Assembly: GCA_027494055.1 (NCBI GenBank)
Contig: JAOSJO010000002.1
Coordinates: 1 to 64,000 of the forward strand
Length of the DNA: 64,000 nt
Direction: 5' to 3'
Origin: Anaerolineae bacterium
Lineage (GTDB): Bacteria > Chloroflexota > Anaerolineae > Aggregatilineales > JAFGMM01
Part shown: piece after piece, positions 1 to 9,331 of the stretch
Layout of the letters: the number at the start of each line of letters is the position of its first letter
Numbering within the stretch: position 1 is the first letter of the stretch
Translations under genes and position numbers: made by a program
The notes under the pieces: generated by a model
What the model was told of the DNA's origin: nothing
The model's input: only the letters and a program-made list of their open reading frames with translations
Databases searched by the model: none

Positions 1-48
1 CCGCCAACTACAGAAAATCATACACGGTCTTGTAGTGAAAATCAACCT

Positions 49-930
49 TCATTGGGGGACAACACATAGGGTTGACATGCCGGCGCGCGCCGCCGGGCAC
101 AGACCTGTCCGGCCCAGCACCGAACCCCTGACCCCAAACGGGACACGCCAGGGCGCGTCCTCCACGCTAGCCTGGGCAACGACCTGGCAGCGCATTGTGG
201 CTTCGTCGGGCGGCGCTTCACCCTGGTAGAGCGCCAGGCACTGCCCTGCGCCCAGGACCGCCCCGTCCCACTCGTCGAATACGACCTCCCACGCGACCGC
301 GTCCAGCATCAGCGCCGGGTCGCCCGCTGTTGTGAGCATCAGGCCCTCAAGCGGAGGCTCGGTGTTGGCGGCGTCATTGAAGATCGTCAGCTTGTCGCGC
401 GTGTAGAACAGAATCAGGTTGCCGACCAGGACCGTCGGCGGGTCGAGCGGAAGCGATACGGCGCACTCGCCGTCGCCGATCGCACACACCGCCATCCGCT
501 TCGAACCCTGAAACACCCGGAAGGCCGCATCGACTTCACCGGGGGCGGCGCGCCAGAAGAGGTGATCGCTGTCGCGCGTCGCGCGCCACGAGAGCAAATG
601 GTCACACCTTGCAGGGCGCAGGGGTCGGCGCTCCAACCCGTAGACCAGTTGGACGCACTCGTGCGGCGCGAGCGACGTGGTATCCCGAAACCAGCTCAGC
701 GCCTCGAAACGGGCAATCGTGTGGTCAGCGTCTTCGCGGACGAAGGCCAGCCCCAACAAGGAAACGGTCTCCTCGCTCGTGTTGATGATGCTAAAGCGCG
801 TTTGGCTGTAGACCAGAAGCACGTCCGCTGATTGCGCACCCACGACACGCTGGCCGGCGACGCCAAAAACCACCAGGGCCACGGCGCCAAAGACCAGAGC
901 AACGCGCCCGTGTCTCGTTAGGCAACCCAA
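49..930 (-). CDS. Secreted protein with an internal duplication, function unknown
   Basis: A 293-residue protein with an N-terminal hydrophobic segment (about residues 10-32) that looks like a signal peptide ending near VVGAQS, so it is probably exported. The mature part looks like two copies of one unit. The first opens VLLVYSQTRFSIINTSEETV and the second LILFYTRDKLTIFNDAAN; each has a late Cys-containing segment (HECVQLVYG and GQCLALYQG). I do not recognise a named family, though the beta-rich pattern resembles small extracellular domains of Chloroflexota. The start is a TTG at 930 preceded by AGGAG. It lies 75 bases downstream of the FecR-like gene on the same strand and may be co-transcribed with it. 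Confidence 0.6.
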   Translation of the reverse strand: MGCLTRHGRVALVFGAVALVVFGVAGQRVVGAQSADVLLVYSQTRFSIINTSEETVSLLGLAFVREDADHTIARFEALSWFRDTTSLAPHECVQLVYGLERRPLRPARCDHLLSWRATRDSDHLFWRAAPGEVDAAFRVFQGSKRMAVCAIGDGECAVSLPLDPPTVLVGNLILFYTRDKLTIFNDAANTEPPLEGLMLTTAGDPALMLDAVAWEVVFDEWDGAVLGAGQCLALYQGEAPPDEATMRCQVVAQASVEDAPWRVPFGVRGSVLGRTGLCPAARAGMSTLCVVPQ

Positions 931-1005
931 CTTGCTCCTGCTTTCTCGTGGTGCGCGCGTCAGATCAGGTAAGATGAACCACGTCGAGGCAGCATCTGCC
1001 GGGCG

Positions 1006-2811
1006 TCACGGCTCGATATCGGCCTGCTCGCTCCCCTCACCCGTGTCTTCCCGGCTTTCGATGTAAACCGTTGTTGACACGCCTGTTGTATTGCCGGCGC
1101 GGTCCTGGACCTGCACGCTGACAGCGTACGCGCCTGGCTCATCCCAGGTGTGCGCGATCTGTGTCAGGCCATCCCCCGACCCGCCCGTACTCCACGTTAC
1201 TATCCCAATCCCTGACGTGCCATCGCTGGCCTGGACGGACAGCGTAACCGGCTCGCCGGCAAAGCCCTGGAACGAGTCAGCGATGGACGCCGTCGGCGCG
1301 GTCAGGTCCACAAGCGTGGCAACCATCTGCGGCGACTCCACGTTGCCGGCGTTGTCGATGGCGTGGTACCACAGGTGCCACACACCTTCGCCGAGCGTGA
1401 TCGGCCCGCCATACGCCAGCCAGTCGCCGCCATCGCCAAACCGGTACTCGATGCGCGCGACTCCAGAGCCGTCCTCGTCGGTGGCGGTGAGCGTCCAGGT
1501 GGGCGGCGCAACGTCCCAACCCCACTTGCCGGTGGTCCAGGCCGGATCGCGCGAAGCCGAGGTCACTGGCGGGATGGTGTCGGCTGGCACCGGCGTCGCC
1601 GTTGCGGTCGATGTCGCGGTCGACGTCGCGGTTGACGTTGTAGTCGCGGTGCCCGGGACCGTCGGCGTGACACCGGCCCCTGGCCCCTCCCGACCCCGAC
1701 GAACCCGACGCCTGCGAACCGCCCGCGCCGAATGCCACGCCCGACAGCGAGAACGGCTCGCCCGCGCCCCCAAGCAAGATCATGTAGCGCGGGTCCAGCT
1801 CGACCGACGCCGCGACGATCTCAGTCGGGATGCCAGCGCCGTCGTAGTACCCGTCGGCCAGCACCCAGTCGCCGACCGAAAACGCCGAGAGAAGGTCGCC
1901 ATCGACCGGGACGGTGTACCCGTAGACGGCGATAGTATTGTCCTCCGTGTTGATGGCCTCAATCGGGCCTTCCAGGTGGAGGGATAAAGGCCATCCGGGA
2001 TGGCGCCCGGTTGGAAGCGCTCCAGGGCGCTGATCGGCGAGGTGTACCGCGTGTCAAACAGCGCCGGCTGCACCGCCGAAGGCATCCCTGCCGGCGCGCG
2101 CCCATCGTCGCTCAGGGGCACCTCGGCGCGGAAACCCGCCGGGATGAAACGCTGCTCTGCGCCCACCTGCATCGTGCCATGCCCCTCCACGACTGCAACG
2201 GAGAGGGGGTTTGCGGGGGCCGCCTGGAGGATGGCGGTGGAGCCGAGGGTGATGTCCACACCGTTCACGTTGAAGGTGACTTCCAACCCCTGGGGCACCT
2301 TGATGAGCAGCGCGTCCTGGGGGATCTCGTTGCATACCAGATCGCCGAGGCCGTTGGTGAGGTAGAAGGCGCTCATGTCGCCGCTGGCGTTCTCGATGTG
2401 CGTGTCGCCGAAGAGGACGAACGTGACGTTCTCACCGGGACGGGTGTCTGGGAGGTTCGCCTGGAACTTGAGCACCGACATGCCCCAGGTGCCGGTATCG
2501 AGATCGAGCGGTTCGGTAGCGATGGACTCGACCGTGTTGAGGGGCAGGATGTCGCCAGAAATGACGAAGGGGAACACATTGGCGTCAATGTTGGGCTGAT
2601 AATCGACAAGAACGTTGGCATACCCGTAGCAGGCTTCGTTGCGAGCGGTGGGTTCGCAGTCAGTCTCGGTGACCGCAATCGCGCGCGCCAGCACTGTCTG
2701 ACAAAGCGCGTCAAACTCGTCGCCCGCTTCCTGCGCGCTTGCTGTCCCCATCGATGCCGCGAGGACAAACGCTGCAACGACAGTCCATTTAATTGCACAT
2801 CGCAGGGCCAT
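1006..2811 (-). CDS. Secreted FecR / DUF5666 / Ig-like multidomain protein (two frameshifts)
   Basis: One gene read in three frames. The first part (2811 to about 1980) has a signal peptide ending at ASA-QEA and a FecR-like beta region (LEVTFNVNGVDITLGS, then GTMQVGAEQRFIPAGF). After a one-base shift in a C/T-rich run near 1978-1984 the frame continues into a DUF5666-like small barrel (IAVYGYTVPVDGD, SVGDWVLADGYYD). After a second shift near 1680-1690 come a Thr/Ala/Ser linker and two Ig/PKD-like modules (TWTLTATDEDGSGVARIEY; PGAYAVSVQVQDRAGN). FecR-type domains often occur in cell-envelope proteins and signalling partners; no sigma factor lies next to this one. The ATG at 2811 has GGAGGGTGAGCC upstream. 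Joining the frames is inference from the continuous domain order. Confidence 0.7.
1601..1648. repeat. Four degenerate 12-bp tandem repeats inside a coding linker
   Basis: The unit GTYGCGGTCGAY recurs about four times. On the minus strand it encodes the Thr-Ala-Thr-Ser linker of the FecR-like secreted protein. It is a coding microrepeat that may vary in copy number. Confidence 0.7.
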
Positions 2812-3278
2812 GGCTCACCCTCCAGCCTTACCCTAAACTCCCTTTCCCACCGCGCCCGCCACGCTTGCCGAGAAGGAGAGTTGTCGTTTGTTCCTGGATA
2901 CCGCGTCTCGTCTGCAATCCTGTCGACAGTCAGCTTCACGTGCGCAGGGGAGGTCTTGCGCCAGCGCCCCAACACTGAACCACCCGATCAATATGTCGTC
3001 CGATGGACGCCCCTTGGTTCGCGTGTGGCGATTCCCCGGCGCATTATCGCGCCCTGCATCGCGTCGCCGGTCACACGGCTATCGCGATAAACGTCAACAG
3101 CCCAAAGCCACCCGTCGCTAAGGCGCGCTTTTGGGTCACCATTGTCCGTAACACCCCAGTGCCCCCACCAACGCTGCACGTCGCACGGGGACAATTGCCG
3201 GGGCTTCACTTATTCTATTATAGGCGATCTTAGCTCTTTGTACTACTCGAATCGAATATGAGTTTTGTTCAGAATTTC
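2812..3278 (-). other. 467-base gap: long leader of the FecR-like gene, possible weak ORF
   Basis: On the minus strand a perfect TATAAT lies at 3217-3222 without a clear -35 element. This implies a leader of roughly 400 bases before the FecR-like gene. A GTG-started reading frame of 73 codons (2988-3209) lies inside it but has no recognised domain and no good ribosome binding site, so I do not call it a gene. No riboswitch class was recognised. Confidence 0.3.
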
Positions 3279-5574
3279 TTAGCGCGGTTGACGCAACCGA
3301 GGCGCCCAGCCGGGCGCGGTCACAATCAAGCCGGCCACCGCCCCACCCAGGAGCGGAACCAAAGCCGACGCCGCCGGATCGGCATACCAGAGGTAGATCA
3401 ACGGATCGACGGGCGTGGGGCCGTTTGCGGTGGCAAGGTATACCTGCCACATGCCCCCACAGCGCCAGCCACATGCCGCCGGCCCCGAGCACCGCCCGGA
3501 GCCACGCGCGGCGCGCGTATGCCTGACCGAGCGCAAACCCCAACACCAGGATCAGCGCGCCGGCCGGCATTGCCCAGCCCTGCGGCGCGTACTTCTGAAA
3601 GAGCACGGTGTACTGGTAGAAGCCAAACCACACCAGCGCGAAGCCCGGCGCGCTGCCCACGATAAGCCGCAGCCACGGGCGGAGCGCGCGCCACCGCTTG
3701 ACGACGATCTGCGTCAGTCCAACACCCATGCCTACCGTCAGCCCCAAAATGAGGCCGGCGCTCAGGCTGTCGGTAATGCGGAACATCGGCACCAGCGGGC
3801 GGTAAGGGGTCAGGGCGAAGTGGACGATTCCAAGCCCGACGCCGCACCCAATGACCGCCGCCGCCAGCCACAGGACCAGCCGCTGCCACCTGGCGCTGAT
3901 CTGCCACCACAGCACGGTCCACAGTGTGGCGGCGCGCGGCCAGAGCGGCGCCTTGCGCGGCAGGTGATCGACGGCATTGCGGACGTTCGCCAGCGCGTGC
4001 CGCGCGCGTGGGTGGCCGGCCCTGAATGCGTCCAGCAGCGCCCTCACGGCGGCGAGACTACGCGCCTTGCCAACAAGGGCAGCGGCGGTGTCCGCGTCGG
4101 GCGCGGTGGAGAGGGCCAGGTCGGCGAGCGCCTGATCGACGCGCTCCGTGAAGGCGACATCCTCCCAGATCGCGGGCGAGCCGCCGACTTCTTCAAGGAA
4201 GGCGAGCGCCTGCGCGCGGCCCTCGTCGGTGTCGAGGACGTCCGCGACATGGTCGAGGATGTCGGCAATCGGCTGCGTCGGGATCGTGCCCGGCCCCAGG
4301 GCAACGATCCGTTCCAGGAGGCGCGGCATCGTCTCCGCCTCCGCCTGGCGGAGCACGTCCCAACACGCGAGCAGCCGGTCGCCGGGGTCGGGGACGGCGT
4401 CCCACCAGTGCCGCACGTGGTAGTCATGCCGCAGGGCGGCGCGCAGCATGAAGCGCGCAATCTCGTCGGTGATTTCGAGGTGGTATGCGTCGGCTTCGGC
4501 GTAGAACTGGTCGATGAGGACGAAATGGGTCACGCTCAGGCGCACCACGCCGTCGCTTTCGCGCCAGTGCTCGATCTCGCGCTGGAGCAGGCGCTGGGCC
4601 TCGCGCGCCTGGATGCGCGCGGTATCGACGCTGCCGGCCGTGTCGAGCAGGAGCGTGTCGTGCCAGTCAAGCGCCGCCTCCCACGGGGCGACATGCGCCG
4701 CGCTGACCGAGACGGCCTCCGCAAGGCGATTCACCGCCCCGGTGACGTTGTCCGGGCGCTTGTCGATGTCGATGTTGGTCAGCGCGCGCAGCACCTCCGC
4801 CGCGACGGGCGGCAGCGCCTCGTTGAACTCGGCGGGGTCGGGCAGCGCGCCGCCGGTCTGCATCTGCACGACCGCCAGCGCCGCCGAACCATCGAAGGGC
4901 AGGTGGCCGCACAGGATTTCGTAGAGCAGGATGCCAAAGCTGTAGAGATCGGATTTGTACGTGAGGGGCCGCCCGTTGAGCTGTTCGGGCGACATGTAGG
5001 GCAGCGTCCCGGTGCGTGAATGCAGCACGAGCGTCTGCGTCTTGGTTTCGCGCGCCAGGCCAAAGTCGCCCAGGTAGGGGCGGCCTTCCAGATCGAGCAG
5101 GACGTTGCCGCTTTTGAGATCGCGGTGCACCACGCCCTGGCTGTGTACGTAGTCGAGCGCCTCGGCAAGCGAGAAGGCGATGCGCATTGCCTGCCCGATG
5201 GTGAGCGGGGCGCGCTGCAGGCGCGCCAGCAGCGACCCGCCCGCCATGTAGCGCATCACGAGGTAGCGGTAGCGGTCGGTTTCGCCGAAGTCATAGAGCG
5301 GCACGATGTTGGGGTGCTCAAGCTGCGCGACGGTCTGCGCCTCTTGCTCGAACTTGCGCCGGGAGAGCGACGGAAGGTCGGGGTTATCCATGCTGATGAG
5401 CTTGATCGCGACGGTGCGGCTCAGGCGGGTGTCCCACGCCGACCACACGTCGGCCTGGCCGCCGCGCCCCAGCCGCTCGACCAGGAGATAGGGGCCGATC
5501 TGGTTCCCGATCCCCATCCCCGTGCGGACGATGGTGGGCTTGACCGCGCCGTCGCCGAGTTCCTTCGTGATCAC
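3279..5574 (-). CDS. Membrane-anchored serine/threonine protein kinase (frameshift)
   Basis: A Hanks-type kinase domain spans about residues 28-290. Visible parts are the glycine loop GRGGQADV (36-43), the VAIK lysine (58), HRDLKSGN (150-157), DFG (170-172) and the SPEQL segment. A helical middle region follows, then about six membrane segments at the C-terminus, so the kinase faces the cytoplasm. The last 55 or so residues (YLATANGPTPVDPL to APRLRQPR) are in another frame; removing one C from the run at 3454-3458 restores them, giving the stop at 3279. Pkn-type kinases phosphorylate Ser/Thr on partner proteins. No phosphatase or FHA protein lies next to it, so the substrate is unknown. It is divergent from the RCK gene. 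Confidence 0.85.
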
Positions 5575-5674
5575 GTGCCCGACATCCCACTAAGGCGGGC
5601 ATGGCCGCCTGGCGTCGCTTGCAGTCTGAGCATACCATAGCGGCTGGCGCTGTGACAAGGCGCCGCCGGCGGCG

Positions 5675-5703
5675 TTGTTTCAAAGCGACGCCGGGCATAT
5701 AAT
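5675..5703 (+). promoter_or_regulatory. Promoter for the RCK protein gene
   Basis: TTGTTT, a 17-base spacer, then a perfect TATAAT at 5698-5703. The predicted start of transcription near 5710 leaves a short leader before the ATG at 5736. Confidence 0.55.
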
Positions 5704-5735
5704 CCCGCGTAGTGCTCGTCCTGCGAGGTTGATAC

Positions 5736-6824
5736 ATGCCGACCTCACGCATGATCCCGCCTCCGCGCCAACGCCGGCAGTGGATTTCGCGCCGCATCGT
5801 CGCCGAGTGGCGCGAGATTCGGGTGCTGTTCCGCCAGTTTCGCACGGCGTTGATGGCTTTTGCCGCTTTCCTCATCGGCGGGGCGCTGGTCTACAACTTC
5901 CTCACCGTGCAGGCCGGCGAGGCGCCGATGCCGTTTGGCGACTCCATCTTCTTCATGCTGGAACTGATGGTGCTGGAAGCCGGCCTCGATCAGTTCCCCG
6001 GCGACCTGTTGCGTGAGGCGTTCTTCTTCCTGATGCCGCTGCTGGGCCTCTCGGCGGTGGTGGGCGGCGTGGTGAGCTTCGGCTCCGCGCTCCTCAACCG
6101 GTCCACCCGCCGGGATGAATGGGAGGTGACCTTGGCAAGCACGTACAGCAATCACGTCATCGTGTGCGGCGTGGGCCACCTGGGGGTCCGCGTCATCCGG
6201 CAACTGGTGGCGCTCAACTTCGATGTCGTCGCCATTGAAAACAACCCCCAGGCATTGGGCGTCGAGGCGGCGCGCGCAATGCGCGTCCCCGTCATCATCC
6301 GGGACGCCACGCAGACAGAATCTTTGCTTGAGGCCGGTGTGGAGCGCGCCGATACGCTGCTGGTCTGCACCAACCACGACATGGCGAACATCGCCATCAC
6401 CCTGCGCGCGCGCGAACTCAACCAGAGGATCCGCATCGTGGTGCGCATGTTTGACGACACGCTTGCCTCGCAGATTCGGTCCACGCTCAACGTCGAAGCG
6501 GTCTACAGCGCGTCGATGCTCGCCGCGCCCTTCTTCGCGGGCGCAGCGACGCGCACCGAGGTGGCGCAGTCGTTCTGCGTGGGCGAAGAGGAGTACAGCA
6601 TGGCGCGCCTGGAGGTGTGCCCTGGTTCGCCCCTGGTTGGGAGCACAATCGCCGGGATCGAGAAAGACCTGACGGTCGACGTGGTCCTGCACATCACCGG
6701 TGACCGCGCGCACGTGCACCCGGCCACCGACGCGGTGATCAAAGAGGGCGACCAGTTGGTGATCTTTGCGCGCTTCGACATGCTCCACGACATCGCCGCG
6801 CGTAACCGCACCGTCGGGTGCTAA
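5736..6824 (+). CDS. Potassium-channel-like RCK (TrkA-N/TrkA-C) membrane protein
   Basis: A 362-residue protein with two membrane segments (about 39-56 and 95-117) followed by an NAD-binding RCK domain (GVGHLG, 145-150, then FDVVAIENN) and a TrkA-C domain at about 270-355. The layout is that of a two-helix potassium channel with a cytoplasmic gating ring. The loop between the helices reads FFMLELMVLEAGLDQFPGD and lacks the TVGYG selectivity filter expected there, so channel activity is doubtful. It may act as a nucleotide-sensing membrane regulator. It has its own promoter upstream and is divergent from the kinase gene. Confidence 0.8.
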   Translation: MPTSRMIPPPRQRRQWISRRIVAEWREIRVLFRQFRTALMAFAAFLIGGALVYNFLTVQAGEAPMPFGDSIFFMLELMVLEAGLDQFPGDLLREAFFFLMPLLGLSAVVGGVVSFGSALLNRSTRRDEWEVTLASTYSNHVIVCGVGHLGVRVIRQLVALNFDVVAIENNPQALGVEAARAMRVPVIIRDATQTESLLEAGVERADTLLVCTNHDMANIAITLRARELNQRIRIVVRMFDDTLASQIRSTLNVEAVYSASMLAAPFFAGAATRTEVAQSFCVGEEEYSMARLEVCPGSPLVGSTIAGIEKDLTVDVVLHITGDRAHVHPATDAVIKEGDQLVIFARFDMLHDIAARNRTVGC

Positions 6825-6899
6825 CATAGCGCGCCGGTCCCGGCCTCGCGGCCAACCGCCCTCCCGTTAGCGGAGGGGACGCGCTATACTTGAGACGCC

Positions 6900-7574
6900 A
6901 TGGCCGAAAAGACACGCCGACAGATTTCGATAAGCGTCGTCGCAGCGCAGCCGGACGACTACCCCGCCGTCGCGCACATGCTGGGCGAGAATTTCAACAC
7001 GGGCAAATACCGCCTTGCCCTGGGCGGCGATGCGGGCCGGCGCGTCCAGCTCATCGAGGCGTTGCTCAAGCACGGCGCGCTCGCGCCGGGGAAGCTGTAT
7101 GTGGCGCGCATGGAAGACGGCCAGGTTGCCGGCACCGCCGTGCTCAAAATCGATAACGCGCCAATCTCCTCTGAGAGTCGCCGCGCGGCGCTGCACGACA
7201 TGGCGGCGGTTGCGGGCCGCGCGCGCGCGCAGTGGGCCACGCTGGCGCTGCGGCTGTTCAACAGCCCGAAGGTCAGGCCGGACAACTGCTATCTCGACAA
7301 CCTGGTCGTCGCGCCGGAGTTCCGGCGGCGCGGTATCGCCCTTGACCTGGCGCACGGCCTGTACCAAGCCGCGCGCGAACACGGCAAGCGCGAGATGTTC
7401 GCCGACGCGCTGTCGAACAACGAGCGGGTGTTTGCCCTCATCCGCCTTGAGGGTTGGGAAGTTGTGCACCGCAATTACCTGATGGCCCCGATCACGCTGC
7501 CGCTGCTCGGCTTCGCCGGCATCTTCCGCGTCCGCAAGCGGCTGGACGACGACCCTCCGGCGACAGATTCCTAG
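6900..7574 (+). CDS. GNAT family N-acetyltransferase
   Basis: A 224-residue protein of the Gcn5-related acetyltransferase fold. The acetyl-CoA binding motif is visible as VVAPEFRRRGIALDLAHGL, followed by a typical late strand (NNERVFALIRLEGWEVV). The acyl acceptor cannot be told from sequence. A TATACT at 6885-6890 lies only ten bases before the ATG, so the transcript may be leaderless. A GGAGGGG at 6872-6878 is too far away to serve as a ribosome binding site. It follows the RCK gene by 75 bases. Confidence 0.8.
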   Translation: MAEKTRRQISISVVAAQPDDYPAVAHMLGENFNTGKYRLALGGDAGRRVQLIEALLKHGALAPGKLYVARMEDGQVAGTAVLKIDNAPISSESRRAALHDMAAVAGRARAQWATLALRLFNSPKVRPDNCYLDNLVVAPEFRRRGIALDLAHGLYQAAREHGKREMFADALSNNERVFALIRLEGWEVVHRNYLMAPITLPLLGFAGIFRVRKRLDDDPPATDS

Positions 7575-7661
7575 ACGCTCACAACGCACGCCCATCGCGA
7601 GTCTTCCAGAATCGCGGGGCGCGGCGCGGGATGTGGGCGACGGCCTTAGGCGCTCTGCAAA

Positions 7662-7701
7662 ACAGGTCGGACACCCGCAGAGGCGAGGGCGTCCGGCCTG
7701 T
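7662..7701. repeat. Extragenic hairpin between convergent genes
   Basis: Near-perfect 15-base arms ACAGGTCGGACACCC and GGGCGTCCGGCCTGT around a 10-base loop. It sits between the plus-strand acetyltransferase and the minus-strand small peptide gene. It has no adjacent T-run on either strand, so it may be a repeat or a factor-dependent transcription end. Confidence 0.5.
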
Positions 7702-7730
7702 GGCACAGGGCCGCCGCGTTGCGAAGCGCC

Positions 7731-7829
7731 TCACAGCGCGTGTTCGGTCCGTGCGTCCCGCACTTTGGACAGGATCACCACGAGCGCGATTGCCAGCACA
7801 AGGCCCAGAATGACCCACTTCTTATCCAT
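7731..7829 (-). CDS. 32-residue single-pass membrane peptide
   Basis: A tiny ORF starting ATG at 7829, preceded by a strong AAAGGAG with six bases of spacing. The product is MDKKWVILGLVLAIALVVIL followed by SKVRDARTEHAL: a charged start, one hydrophobic helix and a polar tail. It begins 43 bases after the methyltransferase stop on the same strand, so the two are probably co-transcribed. The strong ribosome binding site and the textbook membrane-peptide pattern argue that it is translated. The function is unknown. Confidence 0.6.
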   Translation of the reverse strand: MDKKWVILGLVLAIALVVILSKVRDARTEHAL

Positions 7830-7871
7830 CGCTTGCTCCTTTCATCAGGCGGCGCAGGCCAGCCGCCACAA

Positions 7872-8615
7872 TCACCACACGCCCGGCAGCAGGCGGAACC
7901 GCACGCGCCGCGCGTAGTCCCGATAGCCGTCGAGTTCCTCTTGCAGCGTTCGATCCTCAAGCGCCGTGCGGACCACCAGGGCCGACGCCACCAGAACGCC
8001 AGGAACCAGCGCCCACAGCGAACCGAGCGCAAGCGGCGCGGCGAAATGCACGAGGACGCTGGCGCTGTAGCCTGGATGGCGCACAAACCGGTATGGCCCA
8101 TCGGTGACGACCGTATGGCCCCGGTCCTTCTGGATGCGGACGGTTCCGGAGAAGAAGCGGTTCACGGCCATCGCCCACGCAGCGAAGAGGATCGCCGCCG
8201 CCACGACAACCATCGCCGCGATCTGCACGCCGCTTGCGACCTCCGGGGACCAGCCGTTTCGCTTGTCCAGGCCGGCGACGAGCAGCAGGGCCATCGGACC
8301 GTAGATCGCGACGATGGGCACGAGCACCCTGTCCCACGGCTTCGTGTCTTTTTTCTCCAAAGCATGGGCGCGCTCGGCGACCAAGTCCGGATACTTGCGG
8401 AAAATGATAAGCCGGCTGCCAAGCGTGAATGCGGTCAGCACAATGACGTAAACCCAGGCCATCGGCCAGTCGAGGCGGCCCGCAGCGGCGAACAGGACCA
8501 CAGCAGGCAGAATCAACATGGCGACCACGGCGCGCACGACCAGGAGCGCCGTGCCCGGCCGGCGGGGTGCGCCTGCCTGGGGATCAGGCCGATCTACAAC
8601 CGCGTTGCCAGTCAT
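7872..8615 (-). CDS. Isoprenylcysteine carboxyl methyltransferase-like membrane protein
   Basis: A polytopic membrane protein with the C-terminal signature of the ICMT/phospholipid methyltransferase group: GPYRFVRHPGYSAS and then EDRTLQEELDGYRDYARRV. Bacterial relatives are S-adenosylmethionine-dependent but mostly have unknown substrates, because bacteria lack prenylated CaaX proteins. The open frame extends upstream to 8693, but GGAGG six bases before the second of two adjacent ATGs favours 8615. A -10 element and a dyad symmetry lie just upstream, so expression is probably repressor-controlled. The 32-residue peptide gene follows it. Confidence 0.75.
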   Translation of the reverse strand: MTGNAVVDRPDPQAGAPRRPGTALLVVRAVVAMLILPAVVLFAAAGRLDWPMAWVYVIVLTAFTLGSRLIIFRKYPDLVAERAHALEKKDTKPWDRVLVPIVAIYGPMALLLVAGLDKRNGWSPEVASGVQIAAMVVVAAAILFAAWAMAVNRFFSGTVRIQKDRGHTVVTDGPYRFVRHPGYSASVLVHFAAPLALGSLWALVPGVLVASALVVRTALEDRTLQEELDGYRDYARRVRFRLLPGVW

Positions 8616-8636
8616 CATGCACCTCCGCACGTGCGC

Positions 8637-8659
8637 GTACAGGTTCATCTGACCTGTAC
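8637..8659 (-). promoter_or_regulatory. Operator dyad at the ICMT-like gene promoter
   Basis: Perfect 8-base inverted repeat GTACAGGT-N7-ACCTGTAC. It abuts and slightly overlaps a minus-strand TATAGT (8658-8663) and covers the likely transcription start, which suits a repressor site. The core CAGGT-N7-ACCTG recurs at 46489-46507. Confidence 0.55.
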
Positions 8660-8768
8660 TATAAGGCACAAAGCGCGCCGGGGGCGCCCCCAATTATTGG
8701 GAGAGTTTCGCACAGCCCAGAACGCGACCATACTCCAGGCAGCCGGCGCGCGGCTGCGAGAGATTCCT

Positions 8769-8797
8769 TTGAGCGCGCGGGCGGATGCCGGTATACT
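8769..8797 (+). promoter_or_regulatory. Promoter for the ubiquitin-like carrier gene
   Basis: TTGAGC at 8769-8774, a 17-base spacer and TATACT at 8792-8797. A GGAGG follows at about 8805, ahead of the ATG at 8823. Confidence 0.5.
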
Positions 8798-8822
8798 CCG
8801 GACCGGAGGCAGACACGGCGCG

Positions 8823-9086
8823 ATGGAAGAGACTGTGCAGGCAGCGATAGAGGTACACGTGCGGCCCGGCTACGCGCTGCGCGAGAAGCTCGGCTGGCTC
8901 GACGGGCCGGCGACGCGCGCGGTGCGGGTGCGCGCGGGCGCGGGCCTTGAATCACTATACGAAGCGATTGGCGTCCAGCCAGAATGGGTGGCGTTCGCCA
9001 CGGTCAACAACGCCTACCCGCCGGAGGGCTATACCCTGCAAGACGGCGACCAGGTGCGCGTGATGTCGCACGCGGTTGGTGGATAG
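8823..9086 (+). CDS. ThiS/MoaD-like ubiquitin-fold sulfur carrier
   Basis: An 87-residue protein. The second half has the ThiS/MoaD pattern: a conserved AFATVNNAYPPEGYTLQDGD stretch, then a final strand and a C-terminal Gly-Gly (SHAVGG then stop). In this family the terminal diglycine is adenylated by a ThiF/MoeB-type enzyme and carries sulfur for thiamine, molybdopterin, tungstopterin or cysteine synthesis. No activating enzyme or partner synthase is nearby, so the pathway cannot be assigned. It has its own promoter and GGAGG ribosome site and is divergent from the ICMT-like gene. Confidence 0.7.
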   Translation: MEETVQAAIEVHVRPGYALREKLGWLDGPATRAVRVRAGAGLESLYEAIGVQPEWVAFATVNNAYPPEGYTLQDGDQVRVMSHAVGG

Positions 9087-9331
9087 GGGCGGCCCGGCCA
9101 CCGCGCGCGCCGGGCTGGCTGGCACGACTCTTGCACCTCAAGAAAGCACGGTCAGGTCACGTGCTCGGCACTGACACACCCGGCGATGCGCCTGGCCCTA
9201 CGCCCGCCCTCCCTACCGGCGGGCGTTGCCTTCTGTCCGCGCGCCCGCTTTCTGCAACCTTTGCGTACCCGGCGATTCAAGTCCATAATGGTAGCCAGGG
9301 GGGATACCGCACAGCCATCTGGGAGGTAAGC

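Noticed and set aside
1601..1648. Short direct repeats considered as a CRISPR or regulatory iteron array
   Set aside because: The units are contiguous 12-mers without spacers and encode a Thr/Ala/Ser linker.
2988..3209. 73-codon ORF upstream of the FecR-like gene
   Set aside because: GTG start with no good ribosome site, no domain and no conserved neighbour arrangement.
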